Source of the DNA: Flavobacteriales bacterium
GTDB taxonomy: Bacteria; Bacteroidota; Bacteroidia; Flavobacteriales_C; GCA-002722245
NCBI GenBank assembly: GCA_023251095.1
Contig: JAHEZL010000015.1
Location: 1-64,000, forward strand
Length of the DNA: 64,000 nt
Direction: 5' to 3'
Made by a program: the position numbers and the translations under genes
Notes under the pieces: model-generated
Databases searched by the model: none
Seen by the model: the letters and a program-made list of their open reading frames with translations, nothing else
Told to the model about the DNA's origin: nothing
Shown here: positions 26,792 through 34,587 of the stretch, piece by piece
How the letters are laid out: every line of letters starts with the position of its first letter
How positions within the stretch are numbered: the first letter of the stretch is position 1

Positions 26792-28519
26792 TTAAAAGTT
26801 CATGTTGAACATTACTAAAATCTGACTGAGCGAATAATTGTTGGCAGCAGTTGCCTTATCCTGATAAGTAAACAAATGATCCTGAACAGTTAAATATGAT
26901 TTTTCGCTGAAGCGGTATTTCAATCCGAAAGCGATAACGCTTTGCGCTACGTTCATGTTTGTTGTTGTGTAATTGATGGTTAAATCATTGTACACATCTC
27001 TCACGGAAATAAATTCATTTCCTAAAGAAGTCAACATTTTGTATCCCCCCAAAACACTCATCTTTTTGAAAACCTCTACTTCCAAACCAAGATCCAGTAA
27101 ATTGTTTACCAAACTCACTTTTTCAAGAGGATCGCCACCACGTGTGGTTGCTTCGTATTGGTAACCTGCCGTTAAAATCACTCGTTTTTTCCAGTCGAAA
27201 AATTTATGGAAATTGAAATCAACACCTCCTTTTAATACCAGAAAGGTTCTTAATTGACTTGATCCTACACCGGCAATCTCCGACAAATATGCTGCGTCAA
27301 CATCCGCTACAATTTTCTCCAAAGAATCTTTGTATTGGCCATTTAACTGGATGCCTGTTCTGTTTGGCGTTGCTTTTCCATAAGGCTGAGCATTTCCGTA
27401 CATAGGGTTGTAAGTCATTAAACTTCTGGAGATTCCTTGGTTATAAATACCCGGATCTCTTACTAAGTCAAAAATGCTGATGCCGCGTTTCAGTGAATTT
27501 GCATATTGCGGAAAAGCCGAAGGAGTGTTGCTGTAATTTACACGTTTGCTTTGTGCCGCTGAGCTGTAAAATTCAGGAGCCACATAAGAGTAATTAGAAG
27601 TGATGATCAGGTGTTGGTTTTTTAAATTCAATTGCAAACCTGCATCGTAAAAGAATCCTTTGGTAGTGCCTGATTTATATGCTTTGTGTGCATTTTCTGA
27701 ATATCCGCCTTCAGCGATTAACGCCAGTTGAGTATTGGCGCCATTGATGATTTTAAAATTGATTTCACCCGATGCAACAGGGTTGTATAAAAGCACAGTG
27801 TCGGTTTTTAAATTTGCTGCTACATCAAATAAGTTGATATAGTTGGCCGCAATTTTTAATCGTGCACTTTGAGTGATGGTTATTTTTCCGCCGGCATGAA
27901 AAGCAGATGGAAAAGTAGCGTAGCTTGCTCTGTTTCTTAAAAAGAATCCATCCACTCTGATGGTATCGATAAGAGATTCATTGAAAGCAAAAGCAAAATT
28001 TGTAGCAGCCCCTTGTTGCCACCATGCATTGCCTCTGTTGCTTAGGTTTTCGTAGTTGGTATAATCTCTGCGCAAGTCGCTAAATATAAGTGCTTCATTC
28101 ACTGATCCTTCAGAACTGTTGTTGAAAAAAGTGTAGGGAGTTAATTTCATGTACAAGTCCCCAACCTGATAGTTGAAAAATTTGGCAACGGTTCCTTTCA
28201 CATACAACTGACGCAAAGTTGCTGCTGCTCCTGCGGTATAGAAACCGTTGAAGTTATTGCTAAAACGAACGATGGCCTGAATTTCTGTTTTTTTATCAGG
28301 ATTGATATTGATGCCTAAGTCCATCAAAACATTTCCGTTTGCCGTATGGTTCGCATTAGAATCACCGGGAGTATCCAGTGTATTCATTTGCTGAAACGCC
28401 CGGGCATAGGCGCCAAATTTTATTTTATCATCTTGTGCATTCAATAACTGAACGCTGATCAATAATAAACAAAGGATTATTGCTTTTTGATTCATGGTAT
28501 ATGTATATAAATTTTTCAT
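26792..28519 (-). CDS. outer-membrane beta-barrel protein of the beta-glucan operon
   Basis: A 575-residue exported protein. The signal peptide is the hydrophobic stretch KAIILCLLLISVQLLNA. Alternating beta-strand sequence runs throughout, and the C-terminus (QILVMFNMNF) ends in Phe, the usual barrel-assembly signal. No TonB box or plug domain was recognised, so it is unlike SusC. It could be a porin for glucan oligosaccharides or an outer-membrane scaffold. The longer start gives an 11-base gap to the upstream gene, the same as elsewhere in the operon; an internal ATG at 28495 is the alternative. I know no named family for it. Confidence 0.75.
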   Translation of the reverse strand: MKNLYTYTMNQKAIILCLLLISVQLLNAQDDKIKFGAYARAFQQMNTLDTPGDSNANHTANGNVLMDLGININPDKKTEIQAIVRFSNNFNGFYTAGAAATLRQLYVKGTVAKFFNYQVGDLYMKLTPYTFFNNSSEGSVNEALIFSDLRRDYTNYENLSNRGNAWWQQGAATNFAFAFNESLIDTIRVDGFFLRNRASYATFPSAFHAGGKITITQSARLKIAANYINLFDVAANLKTDTVLLYNPVASGEINFKIINGANTQLALIAEGGYSENAHKAYKSGTTKGFFYDAGLQLNLKNQHLIITSNYSYVAPEFYSSAAQSKRVNYSNTPSAFPQYANSLKRGISIFDLVRDPGIYNQGISRSLMTYNPMYGNAQPYGKATPNRTGIQLNGQYKDSLEKIVADVDAAYLSEIAGVGSSQLRTFLVLKGGVDFNFHKFFDWKKRVILTAGYQYEATTRGGDPLEKVSLVNNLLDLGLEVEVFKKMSVLGGYKMLTSLGNEFISVRDVYNDLTINYTTTNMNVAQSVIAFGLKYRFSEKSYLTVQDHLFTYQDKATAANNYSLSQILVMFNMNF

Positions 28520-28530
28520 ATCTGTTTTCT

Positions 28531-30486
28531 TTAGAACATTACTTTCAATTCAAGAGTGCCTTCATTTCCTGAGAATTTCTCAGTGGCGAAATTTTTGTCT
28601 TCAAAGGAGAACCATCTTTGGCGCAGGTACAAGGTGGTTTGACTTGAAAGGGTGAAGTCGAATCCAACTCCAACCGCTTTTCCAATCTGATCTCTTGGCA
28701 AAAGATTCGTTCCTAAATCCGTATCGCTGTTTCCTTTTACGAATTCTATACCTCCGTAAAGCGTGAGAATGAAGTTTTTGTGCAACTGATAATACACGTC
28801 CATTTCATGATATTGAGCTCTGATATAAGCGCTATTATCAAATTTGGCAAAGGCGGAAAATTGTTTTTGAACCGAGCTGAATGTTCCAAGATAGTTCACA
28901 TATAAATCGCGATTGAAGACGCTCATTTTATATTTTAATTGGAAGTCGAAAGCGTTGTAAAACTTTTTAAACTGCGCTTTTCCTCCGGCAAGAGTATCTC
29001 TTAAATGCACTTGTTCGTAGGCACCGCGATAGTAAGTTCCAACTCTGTTGTTGGGCCCGAACATTCCGGGAATCGGGAAATAGCCGGGTAATCTCGACCA
29101 TAATAAACTGTTCACTCTGTGTCCGTAATTTAAAACGGTGCTGTTAGAGATCAATTCTTTTTCTGCAGAAATCTGAGTACCTGTTGATACCATGAATTTC
29201 CAAACTTTAAAGTTGGTGTTTACTGCACCTCCCATTCGGTTGTTCGCTAAATCACCAACATTGTCGAGTGACGGACCAAAGGGCTGTAAAGAGGTGGTTG
29301 CCGTAAGTCCCTGATATCCGGTATATACTTCTTTAATAGTAGTATTGTTGAAATTAGCAACGTTACTGGTGAAGCTTTTTCCAATGGTATAGTAGCGGAA
29401 ATCCAAAGGAATGAAAGTATATTTTTTAGGAATAGCTACATCTAAAATTACACCTTCACTCCAGTTTTCAGGGTAGGTCGGACTCATATATCTTCCTGCA
29501 CCAACTTCACCTTTTAATGAAATGCCTTTTACTTTGAATGAAAACTCAGAAGTGAAAATATTCCACTGAACATCGTTTGTTGATTTTAAACTGTCGGATC
29601 TGTTGAAGTTGTTGAAAGTATTTAAACTCACATACATGTTGTCCTTAAAGTTCTTCTTCAAGCGCACGCCTAAATTTTGAGAAGGCTTTACTTCATTTTC
29701 TCTGTTAATGCCGCCGTTTGCGCCCGTTTTACCATAAAACACATCTATGTTGGCGTTGATTTTATTGATCAACCCGGTCAACATAAAACCTTTGAAAGCC
29801 TGTGTTCCAAACCTGTTGTCCTGGGTAATTGCTCCGCTGTAGTAGTAAGAAGCGTAACGTGTTTTTACATTTCCTGCAGGATCCCACGGACGTCTTTCAA
29901 AAATGCTGTATCTGTTAAAACCAACGTTGGCGCCAAAAGTGAAAGGAGTTAATTTTGTCCATTCAATACCACCGGCAATTAAAAAGAAATTACCGATAGG
30001 GGTATTGATATTTCCTCTTAATACAGCGGAGAAAAATGGACTCACTCCGGGAGCGGTACCAACGCCCGGGCCTTTGTAAACCTGAAATGGATTTCCAATC
30101 ATTACCTCAGTACCAAAACTTGTGGTGGGAGTGGGATTTCCGCCAACATATAAAAACATGGTAGGGTCATAATAACCATCACCTACGCTCATGCTTCGTT
30201 TGGGCCCGTCGCCATAGGTTTGATTCATATCACGGTTGTAAAAGAATCCTCTGTAATAACCTCCGGTAACTATACCGCTGAGGAAATCTTTGAATAAACT
30301 TCTGTCTACCGGAGTAGTTATTCCATCCGATGAATTGTCTCTCACCAAAGATTTTCTAACCAATGCCCAGGGGGTAAAGACCTGCTTCAATGAATCTGTT
30401 TCTGTTTGTTGTGCGTAGGTATTGATACCCGTGCAGCAAGCAAGCAGCAGAAGCAGAATTTTGTTTTTATGTTTTTTAATATGCAT
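28531..30486 (-). CDS. second outer-membrane beta-barrel protein of the beta-glucan operon
   Basis: A 651-residue exported protein with a signal peptide (MHIKKHKNKILLLLLACCTG and on to about residue 26). Repeated amphipathic beta-strands are visible (for example GVRLKKNFKDNMYVSLNTF, MDVYYQLHKNFILTLYGGIE). The C-terminal strand ends LELKVMF with terminal Phe, as in outer-membrane barrels. It has no plug or TonB-box signature. Together with the next gene it makes a pair of barrels where most Bacteroidota glycan loci have SusC and SusD. A role in glucan uptake or outer-membrane organisation is inferred from the operon. The gene is 25 bases after GH16 and 11 before the next gene. Confidence 0.75.
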   Translation of the reverse strand: MHIKKHKNKILLLLLACCTGINTYAQQTETDSLKQVFTPWALVRKSLVRDNSSDGITTPVDRSLFKDFLSGIVTGGYYRGFFYNRDMNQTYGDGPKRSMSVGDGYYDPTMFLYVGGNPTPTTSFGTEVMIGNPFQVYKGPGVGTAPGVSPFFSAVLRGNINTPIGNFFLIAGGIEWTKLTPFTFGANVGFNRYSIFERRPWDPAGNVKTRYASYYYSGAITQDNRFGTQAFKGFMLTGLINKINANIDVFYGKTGANGGINRENEVKPSQNLGVRLKKNFKDNMYVSLNTFNNFNRSDSLKSTNDVQWNIFTSEFSFKVKGISLKGEVGAGRYMSPTYPENWSEGVILDVAIPKKYTFIPLDFRYYTIGKSFTSNVANFNNTTIKEVYTGYQGLTATTSLQPFGPSLDNVGDLANNRMGGAVNTNFKVWKFMVSTGTQISAEKELISNSTVLNYGHRVNSLLWSRLPGYFPIPGMFGPNNRVGTYYRGAYEQVHLRDTLAGGKAQFKKFYNAFDFQLKYKMSVFNRDLYVNYLGTFSSVQKQFSAFAKFDNSAYIRAQYHEMDVYYQLHKNFILTLYGGIEFVKGNSDTDLGTNLLPRDQIGKAVGVGFDFTLSSQTTLYLRQRWFSFEDKNFATEKFSGNEGTLELKVMF

Positions 30487-30511
30487 TATTTCGATGAGTT
30501 ATAATGAGTAT

Positions 30512-31414
30512 TTATAGTTTTTTGTAAACACGAACGTAATCCACAAACATGTACTTCGGAAAAGTTGTTGCTTCATCCGGTGGTCCGGGCCATTCACCGC
30601 CAATCGCCAGATTGAGGATCATGTGAAAGCTTTGATCGAAGGGCCATCTTTGCGGCGATACATCGGTATTCTTTTTAGTGTTGTATAGCTCTCCATCGAA
30701 ATACCATCTGATTTCATTGGGTTCCCATTCAACGGAGTATACATGGAAGGCAGTAGATAAATCACCTTCTTTTGTTTCTATAGTATCTCCGAGATGTGAA
30801 TTGTTTGGCCATGGTTGTCCGAAGTGAATGGTACCATAACAGGTTTTTGGCTGGTGACCGATAGATTCCATAATGTCGATCTCACCGCTTTGAGGCCAAG
30901 TTCCGTAAACCCAGTCGGTAGGCAGCATCCATATTGCCGGCCAAACTCCTTGTTGTACCGGTGTTTTAGCGCGAATATCGAAACGGCCATAGGTCCAATC
31001 CGCTTTTTTCTTGGTATTCAAACGGGCAGAAGTATAAAACTTCCCTTTGTAATTTTGTTTGATGGCTTTTATCACTAGATATTTTCCGCCAACGGTATAG
31101 GAGTTGGCTTTCGATTTAGTATAATATTGCAATTCATTATTTCCTCCTCCGTCGCCGTTTACTTCATGGTTCCATTTGGTGGTGTCCACTTGTGCTTCAT
31201 TGAATTCATCGGTCCACATGAGGTCCCATCCCGGTTTTTTTGCCGCTTCTTTAAAACCGTTATCGGTGGTAGAGGTATTGTCGAGAGTAACTTGTTCTGT
31301 GGTCGATTGATACAAATCGGGTTGTTCAACCATTGTTACCGTAGAGCAGCTGTTTAAGGCAAACAGTGCAGTAAGGAGCAGACAGAATAAACCGGTATAT
31401 TTTTTTAAATACAT
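30512..31414 (-). CDS. glycoside hydrolase family 16 beta-glucanase lipoprotein (laminarinase-like)
   Basis: A 300-residue lipoprotein (lipobox ending NSC, Cys23) with a full GH16 jelly-roll domain (about 62-300). The catalytic motif GEIDIMES supplies Glu178 (nucleophile), Asp180 and Glu183 (acid/base). The flanking WPAIWMLP segment is typical of the laminarinase branch, and the extra Met (EIDIMES rather than EIDIES) marks the beta-bulge type active in endo-1,3-beta-glucanases and relatives. It is probably on the cell surface or in the periplasm, cutting beta-1,3-glucan chains. It lies 12 bases after the CBM-like gene, near the start of the operon. Confidence 0.94.
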   Translation of the reverse strand: MYLKKYTGLFCLLLTALFALNSCSTVTMVEQPDLYQSTTEQVTLDNTSTTDNGFKEAAKKPGWDLMWTDEFNEAQVDTTKWNHEVNGDGGGNNELQYYTKSKANSYTVGGKYLVIKAIKQNYKGKFYTSARLNTKKKADWTYGRFDIRAKTPVQQGVWPAIWMLPTDWVYGTWPQSGEIDIMESIGHQPKTCYGTIHFGQPWPNNSHLGDTIETKEGDLSTAFHVYSVEWEPNEIRWYFDGELYNTKKNTDVSPQRWPFDQSFHMILNLAIGGEWPGPPDEATTFPKYMFVDYVRVYKKL

Positions 31415-31426
31415 AATACTTTTGGC

Positions 31427-32014
31427 TTAGTTTTTAATTTTTTTTACGAAGCGGATTTCATCTAAATAAATGGTTCCCGTAGGCAAAACCATATATAAGA
31501 GTGTGTTCACTCTTGCGAGATCAGCGCCTTTGATGCTGATGGAATATTTTTTCCATTCGGTGCCGATTTCTAGGAAAGTATCGCTTACTTTTTCTTCCGA
31601 CAACTCACCGCCTCCACCGCCAACACCAATTTCAGGGAGAATGTACGGACCTGCTTCAGTTTCTTCGGCGCGGGCGTAAAATTCCAGTTTTTCAAATGTG
31701 GAGAGATCCGGTAGTTTTTGGTCGGGTCTTATGGAAACATTCCATGCGCCGGTAAATTGAATGTGCAATCCTCTCCATGCTTCGGAATTATCAGTGGTGA
31801 TCTTCATGCAATTGTCGCCTTTAAAAGGTTTGTCTTTCCAATTGATGTCGATCTTCATGCTTTTACCGTCTTTCTCTCCCATGAAGCCTGTAGGTATCCC
31901 GTGTTTAAAATAATCGGAATAGATATAGTAGCTTTCAACATCTTGCGGAAGAGCAAAAGAAAAAACTACAGCCATTAAACAAAGGGAGGTTATTATCTTA
32001 TAAGTTTTCATCAT
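31427..32014 (-). CDS. secreted CBM-like protein, first gene of the beta-glucan operon
   Basis: A 195-residue exported protein with a signal peptide (about 1-24, VVFSFALPQ). The mature part looks like a single jelly-roll carbohydrate-binding domain: IYSDYFKHGIPTGFMGEKDG, FKGDNCMKITTDNSEAWRGL, LEFYARAEE, and the closing TIYLDEIRFV strand. No catalytic motif is seen. It heads the operon and precedes the GH16 gene by 12 bases, which supports beta-glucan as its ligand. It could be a soluble or surface-associated capture protein; no lipobox is present. Confidence 0.78.
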   Translation of the reverse strand: MMKTYKIITSLCLMAVVFSFALPQDVESYYIYSDYFKHGIPTGFMGEKDGKSMKIDINWKDKPFKGDNCMKITTDNSEAWRGLHIQFTGAWNVSIRPDQKLPDLSTFEKLEFYARAEETEAGPYILPEIGVGGGGGELSEEKVSDTFLEIGTEWKKYSISIKGADLARVNTLLYMVLPTGTIYLDEIRFVKKIKN

Positions 32015-32431
32015 GGTGCGAATCTGTTGAATAAGTTAATAAAACAATTATAAGGGTTAATTATTCAGAAATCAAGTGAATTGAGAAATAATTTGCCCTA
32101 AATGAAATAATGTAAATAACTGATAATTAGGTAGTTAAATTAATACTATTTACACTTACGTAGCAATCATTCACTACGCTAAAGTACTGATAATAAGTTT
32201 AATTGTAAAAATTACACTAAGTTTTTTTTCCAGATAGGTAACAAAGCGTTCTGCACGTTGAGGTAAAAGATTTTTTTGAGTCGGGAGAGGCTTTTCTTTC
32301 ATTTTGTTTTTTTGAATCAGAAGAAGGTCTTTCGGATTTTTGCAGAAAACGCAAAAAACTCTTTTTCCTTTATGATAATATAATTAGCGGGGTCGGAAAA
32401 GAGAGTTGATCTTTGTCCAAAATTATTACTA
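32015..32431. other. AT-rich control region between the glucan operon and the P450 remnant
   Basis: No gene is seen. The left part lies upstream of the glucan operon (minus) and should hold its promoter. A candidate shared motif at 32132-32166 is listed separately. The right part (about 32230-32430) precedes the decayed P450 gene and may once have held its promoter. No riboswitch-like structure was recognised. Confidence 0.5.
32132..32166. promoter_or_regulatory. candidate shared operator upstream of the beta-glucan operon
   Basis: TAGTTAAATTAATACTATTT then ACACTTACGTAGCAA lies about 118 bases upstream of the operon's first start codon. Similar sequence with the same TAGTTAAA core lies upstream of the GH81 gene (41621) and of the CBM-like T9SS gene (34133), each 105-140 bases from a minus-strand start codon and in the same orientation. 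AT-rich 8-mers recur by chance, so this is a hypothesis. Confidence 0.3.
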
Positions 32432-32870
32432 ATGAAAAATCAGCAAGCGATTCCGAAAGTCAGGCCTCAGAATTCCCTCCTCAAAAACATGCTCCCCTTT
32501 GGAAATGACCCGATTGCTTTTGTAGAGAACAACATGAAAGAGTATGGAGATGTATTCAATGTGAATTTCCCCTTGATTGATTTTATTGTCATTACTCATT
32601 ACTCATTGCTCGCATGTGAAGCATGTTTTAGTCGATAATCAGAAAAATTACACCAAAGGAAGATCCTACGATTTTTTAAAAATGGCCTAATCACCAATGA
32701 AGGAGATTTGTGGCTTACCAACCGCCGTTTAAGTCAGCCTGAATTTCACAAAAAGGAACTTGAAAATTTTGTTCAGCTGATAGTAACACCACAAAAGAAA
32801 TTGAGCATGTAATGGTAAATTCCAGCAGTGCCGACAATGTAAACATGGACATCGCCAAAGAAGTGATGAC
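32432..32870 (+). pseudogene. cytochrome P450, decayed N-terminal fragment
   Basis: Spliced across three frames, this reads like the first third of a bacterial P450. Frame one has the proline-rich entry and the DPIAFVENNMKEYGDVFNV segment (32432 on). A shifted frame from about 32616 gives VKHVLVDNQKNYTKGRSYDF, ending in a stop at 32688-32690. A third frame gives NGLITNEGDLWLTNRRLSQP and EFHKKELENFVQLIV to a stop at 32810. The frame then shifts again to DNVNMDIAKEVMT, ending near 32870. At least three frameshifts and small deletions are needed, and the I-helix and haem-binding Cys region are missing. It cannot make an active enzyme. Confidence 0.75.
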
Positions 32871-33087
32871 AGGAAAACGCAAAAGAGTTTCCTTCGCGCC
32901 AATGGTTTGGATGACGGGAATATTGATGAGTCATGAAGCCGTTCGATATCTCTTGAAAAAACCGGGAGGGCCAGATGTGAAAGGACATTTTTATAATTAT
33001 TGGTCGGCCAAAGTGGAAAAACCTAAAAAGGGTTTGACTAAAATCATCAGAGGATTTTTTGTGAGGAGGTTTCTTTCGAAGTTGTAA
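32871..33087 (+). pseudogene. unrelated gene tail joined to the P450 remnant
   Basis: Where the P450-like sequence stops, the frame continues as GKRKRVSFAPMVWMTGILMS and a basic C-terminus ending FVRRFLSKL. This does not resemble any P450 region. It looks like the C-terminal part of another protein, possibly of the ThiF/HesA adenylyltransferase kind (a weak impression from APMVWMTGILMSHEAV). The junction near 32870 suggests a deletion that removed the rest of both genes. An intact relative may exist elsewhere in the genome. Confidence 0.5.
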
Positions 33088-33094
33088 TCAAAAA

Positions 33095-33123
33095 AAGAGG
33101 ATAATGATTGCTCATTATCCTCT
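33095..33123 (-). terminator. hairpin terminator of the CBM-like T9SS gene
   Basis: GAGGATAATGA (33097-33107) pairs with TCATTATCCTC (33112-33122) around a 4-nt loop. Read on the minus strand it is followed by a run of T, so it fits an intrinsic terminator for the gene starting at 34027. It also ends any plus-strand read-through from the remnant. Confidence 0.85.
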
Positions 33124-33148
33124 CTACTATGGGGTATAGTATTTATTC

Positions 33149-34027
33149 TTAGTTCAAGAACAATCTTTTGGTAGTAACACCTTCATCAGATTTGATGCTG
33201 ATGTAGTAAAGTCCTTTTTCTTTTCCTGCTAAATCAATAGTCAGGTTTGATCCGTTTGTTTTAGAAGAATAAACTTCCTGACCCAAAATATTTGAAACAG
33301 AAACAGAGATCGCATTGGCGTTTAAGTTTAAAGTAACCAATCCGTTTGTAGGATTCGGGTACATTGCAAAAGAAGTATTTGCATTTACTGTTGCGATACC
33401 GCTAGGCAAAGCTGCTCCAATTTGTAATTTGTCGATTTTAATCATTCCGCTTCCTGTTAAAGCCATTTTATAATCAGCTGCATCAGACAGGCCTGCATGA
33501 TAAGTGTATGCGCTGCTAGCCCATCCCGGATTGATTTTGAAACGGATACTTGCAATTTTGGTAGAATCTACCGCTCCTTGTGGCGCGCCATTGTTACCAT
33601 AATTGTCTGTAAACTGCCCCGTGAAATCATAAGTGAAAACCACCGGAGACTGGTCTTTAATAATGGCAAATACGTTTGGTTGAGCTGTCAATGTTAATGG
33701 ATTATCTGCAATATGTCCTTGGTCGTCAACTAAAAAGATTTCAAATGCAACTGTTTGACTTGTGCTGCCTTTTACAGAAAGGATAGGCTTGTTTCCTGAT
33801 GTTGCAAAATTTAAAGGGGTATCAAAAATAATATCAAATTGATCCCATTCTCCGTGACCTGTTGGAGCTGTGATAGTCCAGTTTGATCCATCACTTGCAT
33901 GAGTAAAAGCACCACTTCCAACCGGAACCGGAGCTGTAGAGAAATCATTGCTATATACAATGGTTTGTGCATTTGCAGTTAGTCCTAAGAACATCACACT
34001 TGCAATACTTAGTAAATTTTTTTTCAT
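33149..34027 (-). CDS. secreted CBM-like protein with T9SS type A sorting domain
   Basis: A 292-residue exported protein. A signal peptide (MKKNLLSIASVMFLGLTANA) precedes a beta-rich domain (about 22-205). Segments such as WTITAPTGHGEWDQFDIIFD, PILSVKGSTSQ and a closing MIKIDKLQIG strand resemble galactose-binding-like carbohydrate-binding modules. Residues about 215-292 are a T9SS type A domain (MYPNPTNGLVTLNL, ILGQEVYSS, GLYYISIKSDEGV). No catalytic motif was seen. Between a glucan operon and the GH81 gene, it is likely to bind glucan outside the cell. It is transcribed alone and ends at a clear hairpin. Confidence 0.8.
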   Translation of the reverse strand: MKKNLLSIASVMFLGLTANAQTIVYSNDFSTAPVPVGSGAFTHASDGSNWTITAPTGHGEWDQFDIIFDTPLNFATSGNKPILSVKGSTSQTVAFEIFLVDDQGHIADNPLTLTAQPNVFAIIKDQSPVVFTYDFTGQFTDNYGNNGAPQGAVDSTKIASIRFKINPGWASSAYTYHAGLSDAADYKMALTGSGMIKIDKLQIGAALPSGIATVNANTSFAMYPNPTNGLVTLNLNANAISVSVSNILGQEVYSSKTNGSNLTIDLAGKEKGLYYISIKSDEGVTTKRLFLN

Positions 34028-34132
34028 GGTATCGGTATTAGATAATTAGTTTATAGAACAATGTTAAGCGATAATTGTTGATTTGTCAAGATAAAAACAA
34101 ATAATATTTTTCGTAATAAACTGATTAATATG

Positions 34133-34171
34133 TAGTTAAAATGAACTAAAATACACTAACATTGCGTTTAA
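34133..34171. promoter_or_regulatory. candidate shared operator upstream of the CBM-like T9SS gene
   Basis: TAGTTAAAATGAACTAAAAT, ACACTAACA and then TTGCGTTTAAG lies 106 bases upstream of the start codon. The TAGTTAAA core and the following TTGCGTTTA recur upstream of the GH81 gene. See the entries at 32132 and 41621. Confidence 0.3.
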
Positions 34172-34302
34172 GTAATTTTATAAAATGTTGATAATGAGGG
34201 TTGTTGCTACTTTAATCAAGAGCGCAGTTTGCGTTTAGGCAGCAACTTTTTCTGTAGTAAAACAATTTGGTGATTGTAGTAATGCTTGTTTTTGAGTTGT
34301 CG

Positions 34303-34354
34303 TTCATTGCGAAAATTTTTATACTCAAAAATTAAAGCAACCTCATTTTTTATA
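34303..34354. repeat. dispersed intergenic repeat, copy 2
   Basis: TTCATTGCGAAAATTTTTAT, then ACTCAAAAATTAAAGCAACC and TCATTTTTTAT align with 86-134 along their whole length with a few differences. A partial third copy (TGATCATTGTGAAAACTTTG, TGCTCAAAATT) lies at 34525-34552. The copies are 34 kb apart, intergenic and non-coding. Confidence 0.6.
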
Positions 34355-34379
34355 TGTCTTCTTTTAAAAGAAGTAAATC

Positions 34380-34409
34380 GATACTTTTTGTCTTGAAACA
34401 AAAAGTATC
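34380..34409. repeat. 12-bp stem-loop (ACTTTTTGT/ACAAAAAGT)
   Basis: GATACTTTTTGT (34380-34391) pairs perfectly with ACAAAAAGTATC (34398-34409) around CTTGAA. It is followed by CAAAAAATTCAAGAGCCAAG-like sequence, a combination I recall from dispersed Bacteroidota repeats. It is too far from any stop codon to be an obvious terminator of a neighbouring gene, although the sensor gene ending at 34588 points the wrong way only by 180 bases and could use it. Confidence 0.6.
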
Positions 34410-34421
34410 CAAAAAATTCAA

Positions 34422-34477
34422 GAGCCAAGAGAAGCTGCCATCACACGAAAACCTTCCGCGCGCCCGCCTCTTGGCTC
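34422..34477. repeat. 10-bp inverted repeat GAGCCAAGAG/CTCTTGGCTC
   Basis: GAGCCAAGAG (34422-34431) and CTCTTGGCTC (34468-34477) are exact complements with 36 bp between. They directly follow the stem-loop at 34380-34409 and probably form one composite element with it. GC content is higher here than around it. Confidence 0.55.
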
Positions 34478-34587
34478 GGGCCTTCGCACGAAGTTAGCGG
34501 CCCATTTCGTGAAGCCCACACATGATCATTGTGAAAACTTTGTGCTCAAAATTCCATCAATGGCGTAGGTAGTTAAACTAGTTGTGA

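Larger units (their letters stand above)
34028..34587. other. repeat-rich intergenic region
   Basis: No gene is supported. From left to right it holds the upstream region of the CBM-like gene with the shared motif (34133-34171), the second copy of the dispersed repeat (34303-34354), a 12-bp hairpin (34380-34409), a 10-bp inverted repeat (34422-34477), and a weak third repeat copy (34525-34552). Local GC rises in 34440-34510 compared with the surroundings. The region resembles a cluster of non-coding mobile repeats. Confidence 0.6.

Noticed and set aside
34216-34428. 70-codon minus-strand frame in the repeat cluster
   Set aside because: It consists of repeat and hairpin sequence with strongly basic composition and no recognisable domain.
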